Shown in pieces: positions 39,449 through 46,486 of a stretch of DNA of 64,000 bases. This DNA comes from Methanobacterium sp. UBA353. Lineage in GTDB: Archaea > Methanobacteriota > Methanobacteria > Methanobacteriales > Methanobacteriaceae. The stretch covers positions 124,001 to 188,000 of the forward strand of contig DALO01000002.1 in the NCBI GenBank assembly GCA_002496805.1, written 5' to 3'. The notes below the pieces were generated by a model, which saw only the letters and a program-made list of their open reading frames with translations, did not search any database and was not told where the DNA came from. The position numbers and the translations under genes were made by a program. Positions within the stretch are counted from its first letter, which is position 1, and each line of letters starts with the position of its first letter.

Positions 39449-40141
39449 ATGAGTAAAGGTTCCATTGATATTTCTCAACAAAATAAAGTTTTAATGTTGC
39501 TCCCTGGTTACAACTGTGGCATCTGTGGATATGCCCGATGTGATGAATTTGCAGGAGCACTTTTGAAAAGTAGAACACAGCTTGAAAAGTGTCGATTTCT
39601 TTATCAAGAGATTTTTCAAGAAGATCTGGCTAAACTACAGGAAATACTAAAGGAAACTAAAGTCATCCCCGATGAAAAGAAGATCATAGGAGTTATGGAT
39701 AACTATGAAGCGGATATTATTCTAAAACCTCTTCACGGAGAAGAATCATGCAGGGAAACCTTATATCCATTTACTAGGGAAGAGATTAAAGTTGGTGAAA
39801 TAATAAGATACCGTCCTTTAGGCTGTCCTATAATCCATTTTGCCAATGTACTTGAAGAAAATCATGGTTTAATCACAGTTCATTTAGTAGGCCCCTGCCA
39901 TCGTATTGATTCAGATGCAGAATTCGAATATAAAGACATTGGAGTTTGCATGGTGGGAGGATTTCAGGGAACCATCGAAGGAAAGTTACCCCGCGTGGGA
40001 GAAACAGTCCGATTCTTACCATACCACTGTATGATGCAAAAAGTCCACTCTGGTGTGGTTGTTCAATTAGAGGGAAAACAAGCTATTATTGAAAGTATCG
40101 ACCTTAAAGTATGGGCACCTCCAGTTAAAGGAAATGATTGA
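39449..40141 (+). CDS. 4Fe-4S cluster-binding protein (PF04060-like)
   Basis: 230 residues. The N-terminus has the four-Cys Fe-S motif PGYNCGICGYARCDEFAGALL with a final Cys in QLEKCRF, as in corrinoid/Fe-S and RnfB-type proteins. The remainder holds RYRPLGCPIIHFANVLEENHGLITVHLVGPCHRI and a barrel-like domain with GGFQGTIEGKLPRVGETVRFLP. It is likely cytosolic and redox-active, and probably works with the GTPase upstream (21-base gap). Function unknown. Confidence 0.85.
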   Translation: MSKGSIDISQQNKVLMLLPGYNCGICGYARCDEFAGALLKSRTQLEKCRFLYQEIFQEDLAKLQEILKETKVIPDEKKIIGVMDNYEADIILKPLHGEESCRETLYPFTREEIKVGEIIRYRPLGCPIIHFANVLEENHGLITVHLVGPCHRIDSDAEFEYKDIGVCMVGGFQGTIEGKLPRVGETVRFLPYHCMMQKVHSGVVVQLEGKQAIIESIDLKVWAPPVKGND

Positions 40142-40251
40142 CTGTTTTTTTAAAAAATGAAATGGCATTTTACCTGTTCTTAATATAATTCGAGTACTCA
40201 AAAATATTTTCCAGTTAACAGAGATTTCCAGTTTTTCTTGTACTGATAAAA

Positions 40252-41145
40252 ATGAATCATAAACATCATAAGCATCACCAGTCAAAAAATGTTGAATATT
40301 TTAAATCAAAAAGTAATTTAGCTACCATACCAATTAAAACAGATTATATCAATCCTGGAGAATCTTATGATGTCATCATTGAAGGTGCAGTGAAATTTTT
40401 AAAAGATGATGATTTTTTAGTGGTTTCTGAAACACCTTTATCAATAGCTCAAGGTCGACTAGTTGATGAATCAGAATTTAAACCATCTATCAGTGCATAC
40501 TTCCTGGCAGAGATATGGTCTAAATATTTGTGGGGATATATTTTCGGTCCGATATTACGCATAAAAAAAAGGACAATAAAAAACCTTAAAAAACTCCCCC
40601 CGGAGGCACGTTCTCATAAAAAGGTCATATTAACTTACTATGGGTGGAAACATGCCCTTAAACCAGCTTCTGAAGCAGGAGTAGATCTGAGTAATGCACC
40701 GGGTACTCTTGTTTCACTACTACCTCATGATCCTCAGAGTGTTTCTGAGGAAATGGAAAGGAAAATTTTAGACATAACTGGTAAAAGAGTAACGGTGATG
40801 ATAATTGATACTGATGCCACCTATAAACTTAGAAATACCCTGTTCACATCTTTACCAATTTCAATCCACCAAATTAAAAATAATATGGGCATTTTTGGAT
40901 ATTTATTGGGTCGAGTGGGGCAAATAATTGGACCCACTCCGTTGGGTATTTCTCAACCACATAAAATTGAAAATATTATGATGATAGCTGTTGCGGCAGA
41001 GGAATGCCAGAAAAATCATGAAAATAACATGGAAACAGTTTACGACATGCAAAAACTTTCTGAAGGGGATTTTAATGACATTACTGTGGAAAAATTGAAC
41101 TCAATAACTCATATGCCGGCTGTAATAGTTCGAAAATCCAATTGA
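40252..41145 (+). CDS. CofE-like F420-0:glutamate ligase family protein with His-rich start
   Basis: 297 residues. It opens with a His-rich segment (MNHKHHKHHQSK), then the F420 ligase fold: ATIPIKTDYINPGESYDVIIEGAVKFLKDDDFLVVSETPLSIAQGRLVDES (shown in parts), a loop near 130, VTVMIIDTDATYKL and FGYLLGRVGQIIGPTPLG. It is larger than canonical CofE (about 250) and lacks its usual N-terminus, so it is a paralogue whose acceptor may not be F420. The His stretch might bind Ni, Co or Zn. ATG 40252. Confidence 0.82.
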   Translation: MNHKHHKHHQSKNVEYFKSKSNLATIPIKTDYINPGESYDVIIEGAVKFLKDDDFLVVSETPLSIAQGRLVDESEFKPSISAYFLAEIWSKYLWGYIFGPILRIKKRTIKNLKKLPPEARSHKKVILTYYGWKHALKPASEAGVDLSNAPGTLVSLLPHDPQSVSEEMERKILDITGKRVTVMIIDTDATYKLRNTLFTSLPISIHQIKNNMGIFGYLLGRVGQIIGPTPLGISQPHKIENIMMIAVAAEECQKNHENNMETVYDMQKLSEGDFNDITVEKLNSITHMPAVIVRKSN

Positions 41146-41274
41146 TTACACTAAAATAATTTTCAAATTGGATTTTTATCAAATAAAGATTAATTAAAAA
41201 AATATAAATACTATCTGACCCATATACTAATTAACCCAATATATTTTTGACACCCATTAATAAGTTTTACCTCA

Positions 41275-41415
41275 ATGAACACTAGCTTAACCGTGGATTT
41301 TATTGACATGCACGAAGGGGTCTTATTAGGGGCGGAGAGAGATATTTTTAACTTCAAAAATTATAGGCAGCTAATTTACGCCAAAACGGGTGTGAAATTA
41401 ATTAGCATTGCTTGA
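41275..41415 (+). CDS. Possible 46-residue small protein upstream of tfe
   Basis: ATG 41275 to TGA 41413-41415 with balanced composition (MNTSLTVDFIDMHEGVLLG, then charged and aromatic residues, ending KLISIA) unlike the surrounding AT-rich spacer. A TATA-like CAATATATTTTT at 41238-41249 lies about 30 bases before the ATG, so the transcript could be almost leaderless, which would explain the missing ribosome binding site. No family is recognised. The stretch could instead be a structured RNA. Confidence 0.35.
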   Translation: MNTSLTVDFIDMHEGVLLGAERDIFNFKNYRQLIYAKTGVKLISIA

Positions 41416-41430
41416 TTAGACATATCAATT

Positions 41431-41465
41431 TTATAAATAATTACTACCTCTCCGTATTGGAGGTA
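41431..41465 (+). promoter_or_regulatory. tfe promoter with dyad over start site and SD
   Basis: TTATAAATAA (41431-41440) is a TATA box. TACCTC (41445-41450) and GAGGTA (41460-41465) form a 6-bp inverted repeat with a 9-base spacer. The right arm is the ribosome binding site of the 41470 start and lies at the expected transcription start. It may be a DNA operator for autoregulation. Confidence 0.45.
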
Positions 41466-41469
41466 TAGA

Positions 41470-42024
41470 ATGCTTAAATTAAATGATCCTGAAATTCAAG
41501 AGCTCTTAAAAATCTCAAAATATGAAGGAGGAACTACGATGCTCAAAGATCCTAATGTGCAGGAAATTCTCATTGATGTAACAAAAGACCATGAGAACAG
41601 CATCCCCATTATCCAATGTTTATTAAATGGCAAAAACACTGATGAAGAGATAGCTGAAGAAACTGAAATTAGACTAAATATTGTTAGACGAATTCTATAC
41701 AAATTATATGATGCTGGAGTTGCCAGCTATAAAAGAAGTAAAGACCCAGAAACTCAATGGTATACTTACAGTTGGAGATTTGAAGAGGAAAAAATAGCAG
41801 AAATTATTTCCCAGAAGTTTAAAAAATTTTCTGAAGAAATACATCAATCTTTGGAATATGAAGAAGAAAACATGTTCTTTGTATGTCCCAATGGATGTCG
41901 CTATAACTTTGAAGAAGCTTCAGAAAGAAATTTCATATGCCCTGACTGCAACACTAATATGGAATTTCAGGATAATTCATCAATAATAACTGAATTAAAA
42001 CAATTAAAGGAACGAATGAGTTAA
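41470..42024 (+). CDS. tfe: Transcription factor E alpha subunit (TFE)
   Basis: 184 residues from ATG 41470 or 161 from ATG 41539. The winged helix is DPNVQEILIDVTKDHENSIPIIQCLLNGKNTDEEIAEETEI (shown in part), and the C-terminal zinc ribbon has C-x3-C (CPNGC) and C-x2-C (CPDC). TFE helps TBP/TFB open promoter DNA. Each candidate ATG has a strong ribosome binding site (GGAGGT at 41459-41464; AAGGAGG at 41525-41531). The first 23 residues (LNDPEIQELL) look like a copy of the true start (KDPNVQEIL), so the longer form may carry a small tandem duplication. Homologues favour 41539. Confidence 0.93.
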   Translation: MLKLNDPEIQELLKISKYEGGTTMLKDPNVQEILIDVTKDHENSIPIIQCLLNGKNTDEEIAEETEIRLNIVRRILYKLYDAGVASYKRSKDPETQWYTYSWRFEEEKIAEIISQKFKKFSEEIHQSLEYEEENMFFVCPNGCRYNFEEASERNFICPDCNTNMEFQDNSSIITELKQLKERMS

Positions 42025-42179
42025 ACTTCTTAGCTCCACCATTCTTTATTCCTAATTTTTTAATAACTGGTTTTTAGTAAATTATAAATTTTTTTCATCC
42101 AATTAGCGATATTTTCTATCGTATCTTTTTTTAAAAAAATTATCAAAATAATATTAAAAAAAACTGAGGTTGGATATTT

Positions 42180-42686
42180 CTGAGCCAATATAGTCAATAT
42201 CATTCAACCGATATCTTAAAAGAATACAATTGTCAGACTTACGTGATAGAACACTCAGAAGCAGTAATGCTAAAGGCAACTGAATTAGCATCTAGATTTG
42301 GATCAAATGTGGATGTGGATTTGGTTAAAGCAGGGGCTATTCTTCATGATGTGGGTCGTTCCAAGACTGGCGGAGTAAAACATGCTGTTATTGGGGCTAA
42401 TATCCTCAAATCTAATGGTGTTCCACCTAAACTTGTGAAAATTGTTGAAAGACATATAGGTGCTGGTATCACCAAAGAAGAAGCTGAACTAATTGGATTG
42501 CCTGCTATTGATTATCTGCCTATTAGTCTTGAGGAAAAATTGGTGGCCCATGCAGATAACCTCATACATGGAACAGGTGAGGTTGATCTGGACTTTGTTA
42601 TTGAAAAATGGCAGAAGAAACTTGGTAAAAACCATCCTTCAATCCCACGAATTATTAAATTGCATAATGAATTGGCCCAATATTGA
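42180..42686 (+). CDS. HD-domain phosphohydrolase, likely with non-ATG start
   Basis: The HD signature is present: EHSEAV (first His), ILHDVGRSKTG (HD pair), VERHIGAG, and HADNLI (last Asp), as in TIGR00295-type HD proteins that cleave phosphates with a divalent metal. The first canonical start, GTG 42243, leaves only three residues before the metal His and would cut a helix. The open frame runs upstream to a stop at 42165, and residues STDILKEYNCQTY look homologous. GAGGTT (42166-42171) is 8 bases before CTG 42180, the best start; an ATA at 42174 is less likely. 168 residues. Confidence 0.8.
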   Translation: MSQYSQYHSTDILKEYNCQTYVIEHSEAVMLKATELASRFGSNVDVDLVKAGAILHDVGRSKTGGVKHAVIGANILKSNGVPPKLVKIVERHIGAGITKEEAELIGLPAIDYLPISLEEKLVAHADNLIHGTGEVDLDFVIEKWQKKLGKNHPSIPRIIKLHNELAQY

Positions 42687-42933
42687 AACAGATCATACAA
42701 TTTAAGAATTTTCCTATACACTAAAAATAATCATAAATTGCCTCCAAAAATATGATTAGACGTTCAATACATGATTTATTATTTTTATTGTCTTATTTTT
42801 CTTTAAAAATCCAGCTTATTTCACATCCTTTTTTTGAGTTCTTTTTAAAATTTTCTTTAAAACCATTTGCACACGCATTAAAAAAAACTCATCTAAATAA
42901 ATATCATGTAATTAATATTGATTATGTGTTGAT

Positions 42934-43581
42934 ATGGATCAAAAAAGAATTGTAGTGTTTCTGGGACCTTCTCTTGCTTTAAATGATGCTCGTAAAATAT
43001 TAGACGCTGATTATTATCCTCCTGTTGCAAGAGGTGACGTCGAGGCATTATTAAACGATCTTCCTGATATAATTGCCATCATCGACGGAGTTTTCCACCA
43101 CAAACCCGCAGTTTCCCACAGAGAAATACTTCGAGCCCTAAAATCAGAAGTTACAGTTATAGGAGGATCCAGCATGGGGGCGTTAAGAGCTACTGAACTC
43201 GATTATGCGGGTATGATTGGGATTGGAAAGGTGTATCAAAGTTACAGGGATGGAAAAATAGAATCTGATGATGATGTGGCCATAGTTTTTGATCCAGTAA
43301 CTCATGAACTGTTATCAGAGGCTCTAGTTAGTATGAGCTACAACTTTCAGATGGCCGAAAAACGGGGGATTATCACCCATAATGATATTGAAATGTTATA
43401 TGAAACTGCTAAAAATATTTATTATCCTCAAAGAAATTATTTACGTGTTTTAAATGAATCTGGCTTGGAAAAGGATAAAATCAAAAAACTTGAAGCATTT
43501 CTGGACGTTGAAGGGATAGATATAAAGGCAGAAGATGCAAAGAAAGTTTTAAAATATATTAAAGATTTAGTTCAGGGATAA
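42934..43581 (+). CDS. tfuA: TfuA-like protein (MCR thioamidation partner)
   Basis: 215 residues matching TfuA: VVFLGPSLALNDARKIL, YYPPVARGDVEALL, IAIIDGVFHHKPAVSHREILRAL, GGSSMGALRATEL and GKVYQSYRDG. TfuA works with YcaO to make the thioglycine of the methyl-coenzyme M reductase alpha subunit, probably by supplying or channelling sulfide. The YcaO gene is not here. It lies 3 bases before a LarE-type sulfur transferase, so the two are co-transcribed. The start ATG 42934 has a weak ribosome binding site. Confidence 0.92.
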   Translation: MDQKRIVVFLGPSLALNDARKILDADYYPPVARGDVEALLNDLPDIIAIIDGVFHHKPAVSHREILRALKSEVTVIGGSSMGALRATELDYAGMIGIGKVYQSYRDGKIESDDDVAIVFDPVTHELLSEALVSMSYNFQMAEKRGIITHNDIEMLYETAKNIYYPQRNYLRVLNESGLEKDKIKKLEAFLDVEGIDIKAEDAKKVLKYIKDLVQG

Positions 43582-43584
43582 TAT

Positions 43585-44637
43585 ATGGAGCTACAAAGAA
43601 AAATCAATGATTTAAAGGCCTTTTTCAAGGATAAAAAAGTTATCATAGCTTTTTCTGGAGGTGCAGACAGTACACTACTGGCTTCAGTTGCAAAAGAGGA
43701 GGCTAAAGATGCTCTGGCAGTGACAGTGGATAATGGTGTTATGCCTGCAGAATTTATCAAGAAATCAGAACAGATTGCTAAAAAAATTGGGATAAAACAT
43801 CATACAATCATAAATAACTTTTTAAAAGACTCTAAATTTAAAATAAATTCCCTAAATCGTTGTTACGTTTGTAAAAATAAAATATACCAGAAATTGGAGG
43901 AAATAGCATTTGACTATCACTATGATTTTATAGTTGATGGAACCAACATCACTGATCTTTTTGAAGATCGGCCAGGAATAATGGTAAATATAGAAAAAAA
44001 CATTAAAACACCTCTGATTAAATATGGATTCACTTATAAAGATGTAAGAACTATTTTGCGGGACATGAATGTTGAATATAATCCATCAACTACTTGTTTA
44101 GCCACTAGAATCCCCCCAGGACAAATGATTACTACTAAAAAAATTAATCGCATTAGATATGCTGAGAATTTAGTAAGGAATTTGACTGGTCTTGATGTGG
44201 TTCGGGTGAGAGATAATGATGGCATCGCGCTTATTGAAGTTAAAAATATTAGTAAACTCCTTGATAAGGAGTTATTAAATTATTTAGATTCTGAATTTAA
44301 GGTTGTTGGTTTTAAAAAGGTGACAATGGATATTGCTAGTACTGATGATTCAGGGATGGAAATGGTTGTTTATAAACCATGTCAAGATAAAAAAAATAGG
44401 ATAATGTTGGAAATCAAACTTCCATACACTTTAAACCTGCCTGAAACTTGCCACGCACTTCGAAATCTAGGTAAAGTGAAATGTTCCCCTAAATTAGGCA
44501 TAGCTATGTTGGAAGATAATGGAATAAATATCACAATATTCGACAAGGGTAAAATAGTTGCCCAAAGGGTAAAAGACCAGAAAGAAGCTCAAGATTTATT
44601 AACAAAAGTTTTACCATACATACGAAGGCAGAAATAA
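43585..44637 (+). CDS. larE: LarE-type ATP-dependent sulfur transferase with extra C-terminal domain
   Basis: 350 residues. The PP-loop is FSGGADSTLLA (23-33). Cys93, Cys96 (NRCYVCKN) and Cys171 (TTCLATRI) form the three-Cys set of LarE proteins that hold a 4Fe-4S cluster and pass a cluster-bound sulfide, unlike the one-Cys type that sacrifices its own sulfur. Residues 1-265 are standard length. Residues 266-350 are an added domain with two more cysteines (KPCQDKK, GKVKCSPK) I do not recognise. Context with tfuA suggests sulfur donation to thioamide formation. Confidence 0.88.
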   Translation: MELQRKINDLKAFFKDKKVIIAFSGGADSTLLASVAKEEAKDALAVTVDNGVMPAEFIKKSEQIAKKIGIKHHTIINNFLKDSKFKINSLNRCYVCKNKIYQKLEEIAFDYHYDFIVDGTNITDLFEDRPGIMVNIEKNIKTPLIKYGFTYKDVRTILRDMNVEYNPSTTCLATRIPPGQMITTKKINRIRYAENLVRNLTGLDVVRVRDNDGIALIEVKNISKLLDKELLNYLDSEFKVVGFKKVTMDIASTDDSGMEMVVYKPCQDKKNRIMLEIKLPYTLNLPETCHALRNLGKVKCSPKLGIAMLEDNGINITIFDKGKIVAQRVKDQKEAQDLLTKVLPYIRRQK

Positions 44638-44694
44638 ATTAGAATAAAAAAAAAAATTAAAAATATATTATTCATGGTTAATGATTCCAAGTCT

Positions 44695-45132
44695 TCAAAT
44701 TTCTTGATGTATATTTTTTTGGACCTTTCGTCTGAAGGAGGTTAGTTTCTTAAAGAACCCCCGGGCATCATTCCCTGATAAAACAATTATATCTCCTTCA
44801 ACTTCTAAAACTTCACCGTCCACTTCAATGTTTTCAATTTCTACCATGATTTCAGACGCATCTTCCAAGGTATCGTTGGCAGTGTAAGTGTAATCTAAAA
44901 CAAGCTTATCATGGGGGTGGATTTCTTGCAAAACTCTTTTTATAGTTAGTTCCATAATGTTGAAGAAAGTTTCTAGTTGAGGATTTCTCTCCCACCATAG
45001 TGTGGCCATAATAAATTGGAGGTTTATATCTTGTATTGATACCTCTCCTCCTTTTTTGCCCACAATACGAATAATTTCAGGATCTGATATTATTTTAATG
45101 ATTGGTTGGGGAATTAAAGTTGTTTCAGACAT
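44695..45132 (-). CDS. Conserved hypothetical protein
   Basis: 145 residues without a recognised domain. An N-terminal part (IIKIISDPEIIRIVGKKGGEVSIQDI) resembles a winged-helix start, a central region holds LWWERNPQLETFFNIMELTIKRVLQEIHP, and the C-terminal half is an acidic beta region. No membrane helix. It is 14 bases after the CBS-domain gene on the same strand and probably shares its transcript. A regulatory role in that operon is guesswork. Confidence 0.7.
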   Translation of the reverse strand: MSETTLIPQPIIKIISDPEIIRIVGKKGGEVSIQDINLQFIMATLWWERNPQLETFFNIMELTIKRVLQEIHPHDKLVLDYTYTANDTLEDASEIMVEIENIEVDGEVLEVEGDIIVLSGNDARGFFKKLTSFRRKVQKNIHQEI

Positions 45133-45146
45133 TTAAATCGTTCAAG

Positions 45147-45983
45147 TTAATTAATAATAGATTTAATGAGGTCACTTGCCCTTACTAATCCAACCAACTC
45201 GCCTTCTACGTCAATAACTGGCATTTGTTCAATATTCCTTTGACGCATTTTGCTTGCACAGTCTTTCACAGCAGTTTTGGTGGTGACTATGGCTAGATCA
45301 CTGGTTGCAACATCTTTCACCTCTTTATCTGAGAATTGAAGATGATTTTTAATCACATAAAGAACGTTCGTACTATCCCATGACCATTTATCCCCTTCTG
45401 TCCCAACCGATGTGTTATGTACAGTCTGTTCAGATACCACTTCACTTTCATCTAAAAAATCAGTTTCAGTAAGTATGCCTGATGGTTTTCCTTCATTACT
45501 AAGTGCTAAAATCACCTTTAAGTTAAAGTAACGCATAATTTCAAAGGCTACTTTAAGGGGAGTTCTTTCCCAAGTGGTAGGTACACTGCGGAGCATGTAT
45601 TTTTCTGCAGGATCGTTGATGTCCATTTTCCATAAGGCTTTGTTAATCAGATCTGAGGCAGTCACTAACCCCACTAATTCCTCTTTATCAACAACAGGCA
45701 CTCTTCTAATATGATTTTCTGTCATTTTCCGGGCAGCATCCCTTATATTATCTTCAGGACCTACAGTTATCATTTCCCGAGTCATTATAAGAGCAATTTG
45801 TTCTTCATCTGGGTTTTCTACTAGGTCAGTCCGGGTTAATATGCCTACAAGTTTTTTAGTGCCTTTTTTTACTACAGGTAATCCTGATACGTTTTTTTCT
45901 CGCATTAGTTCCAGTGCATTGCCACGATTTCCAGGTACTTGTATAAAGTGTATTTCCTCTGACATTATGTCCTTTATCTGCAT
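45147..45983 (-). CDS. Four-CBS-domain protein
   Basis: 278 residues from ATG 45983 (GGTGA 6 bases before). Four CBS motifs follow one another: IKDIMSEEIHFIQ..GLPVVKKGTKKLVGILTRTDL, MTREMITVGPEDN..RVPVVDKEELVGLVTASDL, MLRSVPTTWERTPLK..VILALSNEGKPSGILTETDF, and VATSDLAIVTTKTAV..MPVIDVEGELVGLVRASDL. Two Bateman modules likely bind adenine nucleotides and sense energy state. No fused effector is seen. It sits between a Usp protein and a hypothetical gene. Confidence 0.9.
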   Translation of the reverse strand: MQIKDIMSEEIHFIQVPGNRGNALELMREKNVSGLPVVKKGTKKLVGILTRTDLVENPDEEQIALIMTREMITVGPEDNIRDAARKMTENHIRRVPVVDKEELVGLVTASDLINKALWKMDINDPAEKYMLRSVPTTWERTPLKVAFEIMRYFNLKVILALSNEGKPSGILTETDFLDESEVVSEQTVHNTSVGTEGDKWSWDSTNVLYVIKNHLQFSDKEVKDVATSDLAIVTTKTAVKDCASKMRQRNIEQMPVIDVEGELVGLVRASDLIKSIIN

Positions 45984-46034
45984 TGTTTCACCAGCCATAT
46001 GCTGCAACTAAAAAGAATATTAAAAGGTTTTTCT

Positions 46035-46481
46035 TCAATGAACTGCTAAAACTGGGCATGTTGCTGATCTAACCACTTTTTCTGTTACACTGCCCAGTAA
46101 AAATCTGTCTAAACCATGTTTTCCAGAAGTTCCCATAACCACTAAATCAACATTTTCACTTTCAATTGTCTTGAGAATTGAATCAGCAGGTGAGCCTTCT
46201 TCAGTTGTTAGCGTTATTTTAACATCTTTAATTTTTGATTCATCTTCACTTTGTGCTATCATTTCTGATATTCTTTCAAGGGATCTCCTACCTTCTTCCT
46301 TTAACATTTCTTTAATTTTTACTATGAGGTCTTCTGCCGGGAGCCCTACTAATGAAGATGTTTCAATAACATTTAAAACGATAATTTCAGCACCGCTTCT
46401 ACTAGCTATCCAGATAGCATGTTCAGCCGCTTTTTCAGCAAATTTAGAGCCATCTGTAGGTAATAAAATTTTCTGGTACAT
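46035..46481 (-). CDS. Universal stress protein (UspA family)
   Basis: 148 residues from ATG 46481, preceded by GAGGTGA inside the end of the amidohydrolase gene. Start MYQKILLPTDGSKFAEKAAEHA, IIVLNVIET, and the ATP-binding end VVMGTSGKHGLDRFLLGSVTEKVVRSATCPVL (in parts) are typical. It binds ATP as a dimer; the exact role is unknown. It lies between amidohydrolase and CBS genes in one operon. Confidence 0.93.
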   Translation of the reverse strand: MYQKILLPTDGSKFAEKAAEHAIWIASRSGAEIIVLNVIETSSLVGLPAEDLIVKIKEMLKEEGRRSLERISEMIAQSEDESKIKDVKITLTTEEGSPADSILKTIESENVDLVVMGTSGKHGLDRFLLGSVTEKVVRSATCPVLAVH

Positions 46482-46486
46482 TTGTT

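Noticed and set aside
42752..42955. 67-codon plus-strand frame before tfuA
   Set aside because: Phe/Lys/Leu-rich from base composition; overlaps the tfuA start and its promoter.
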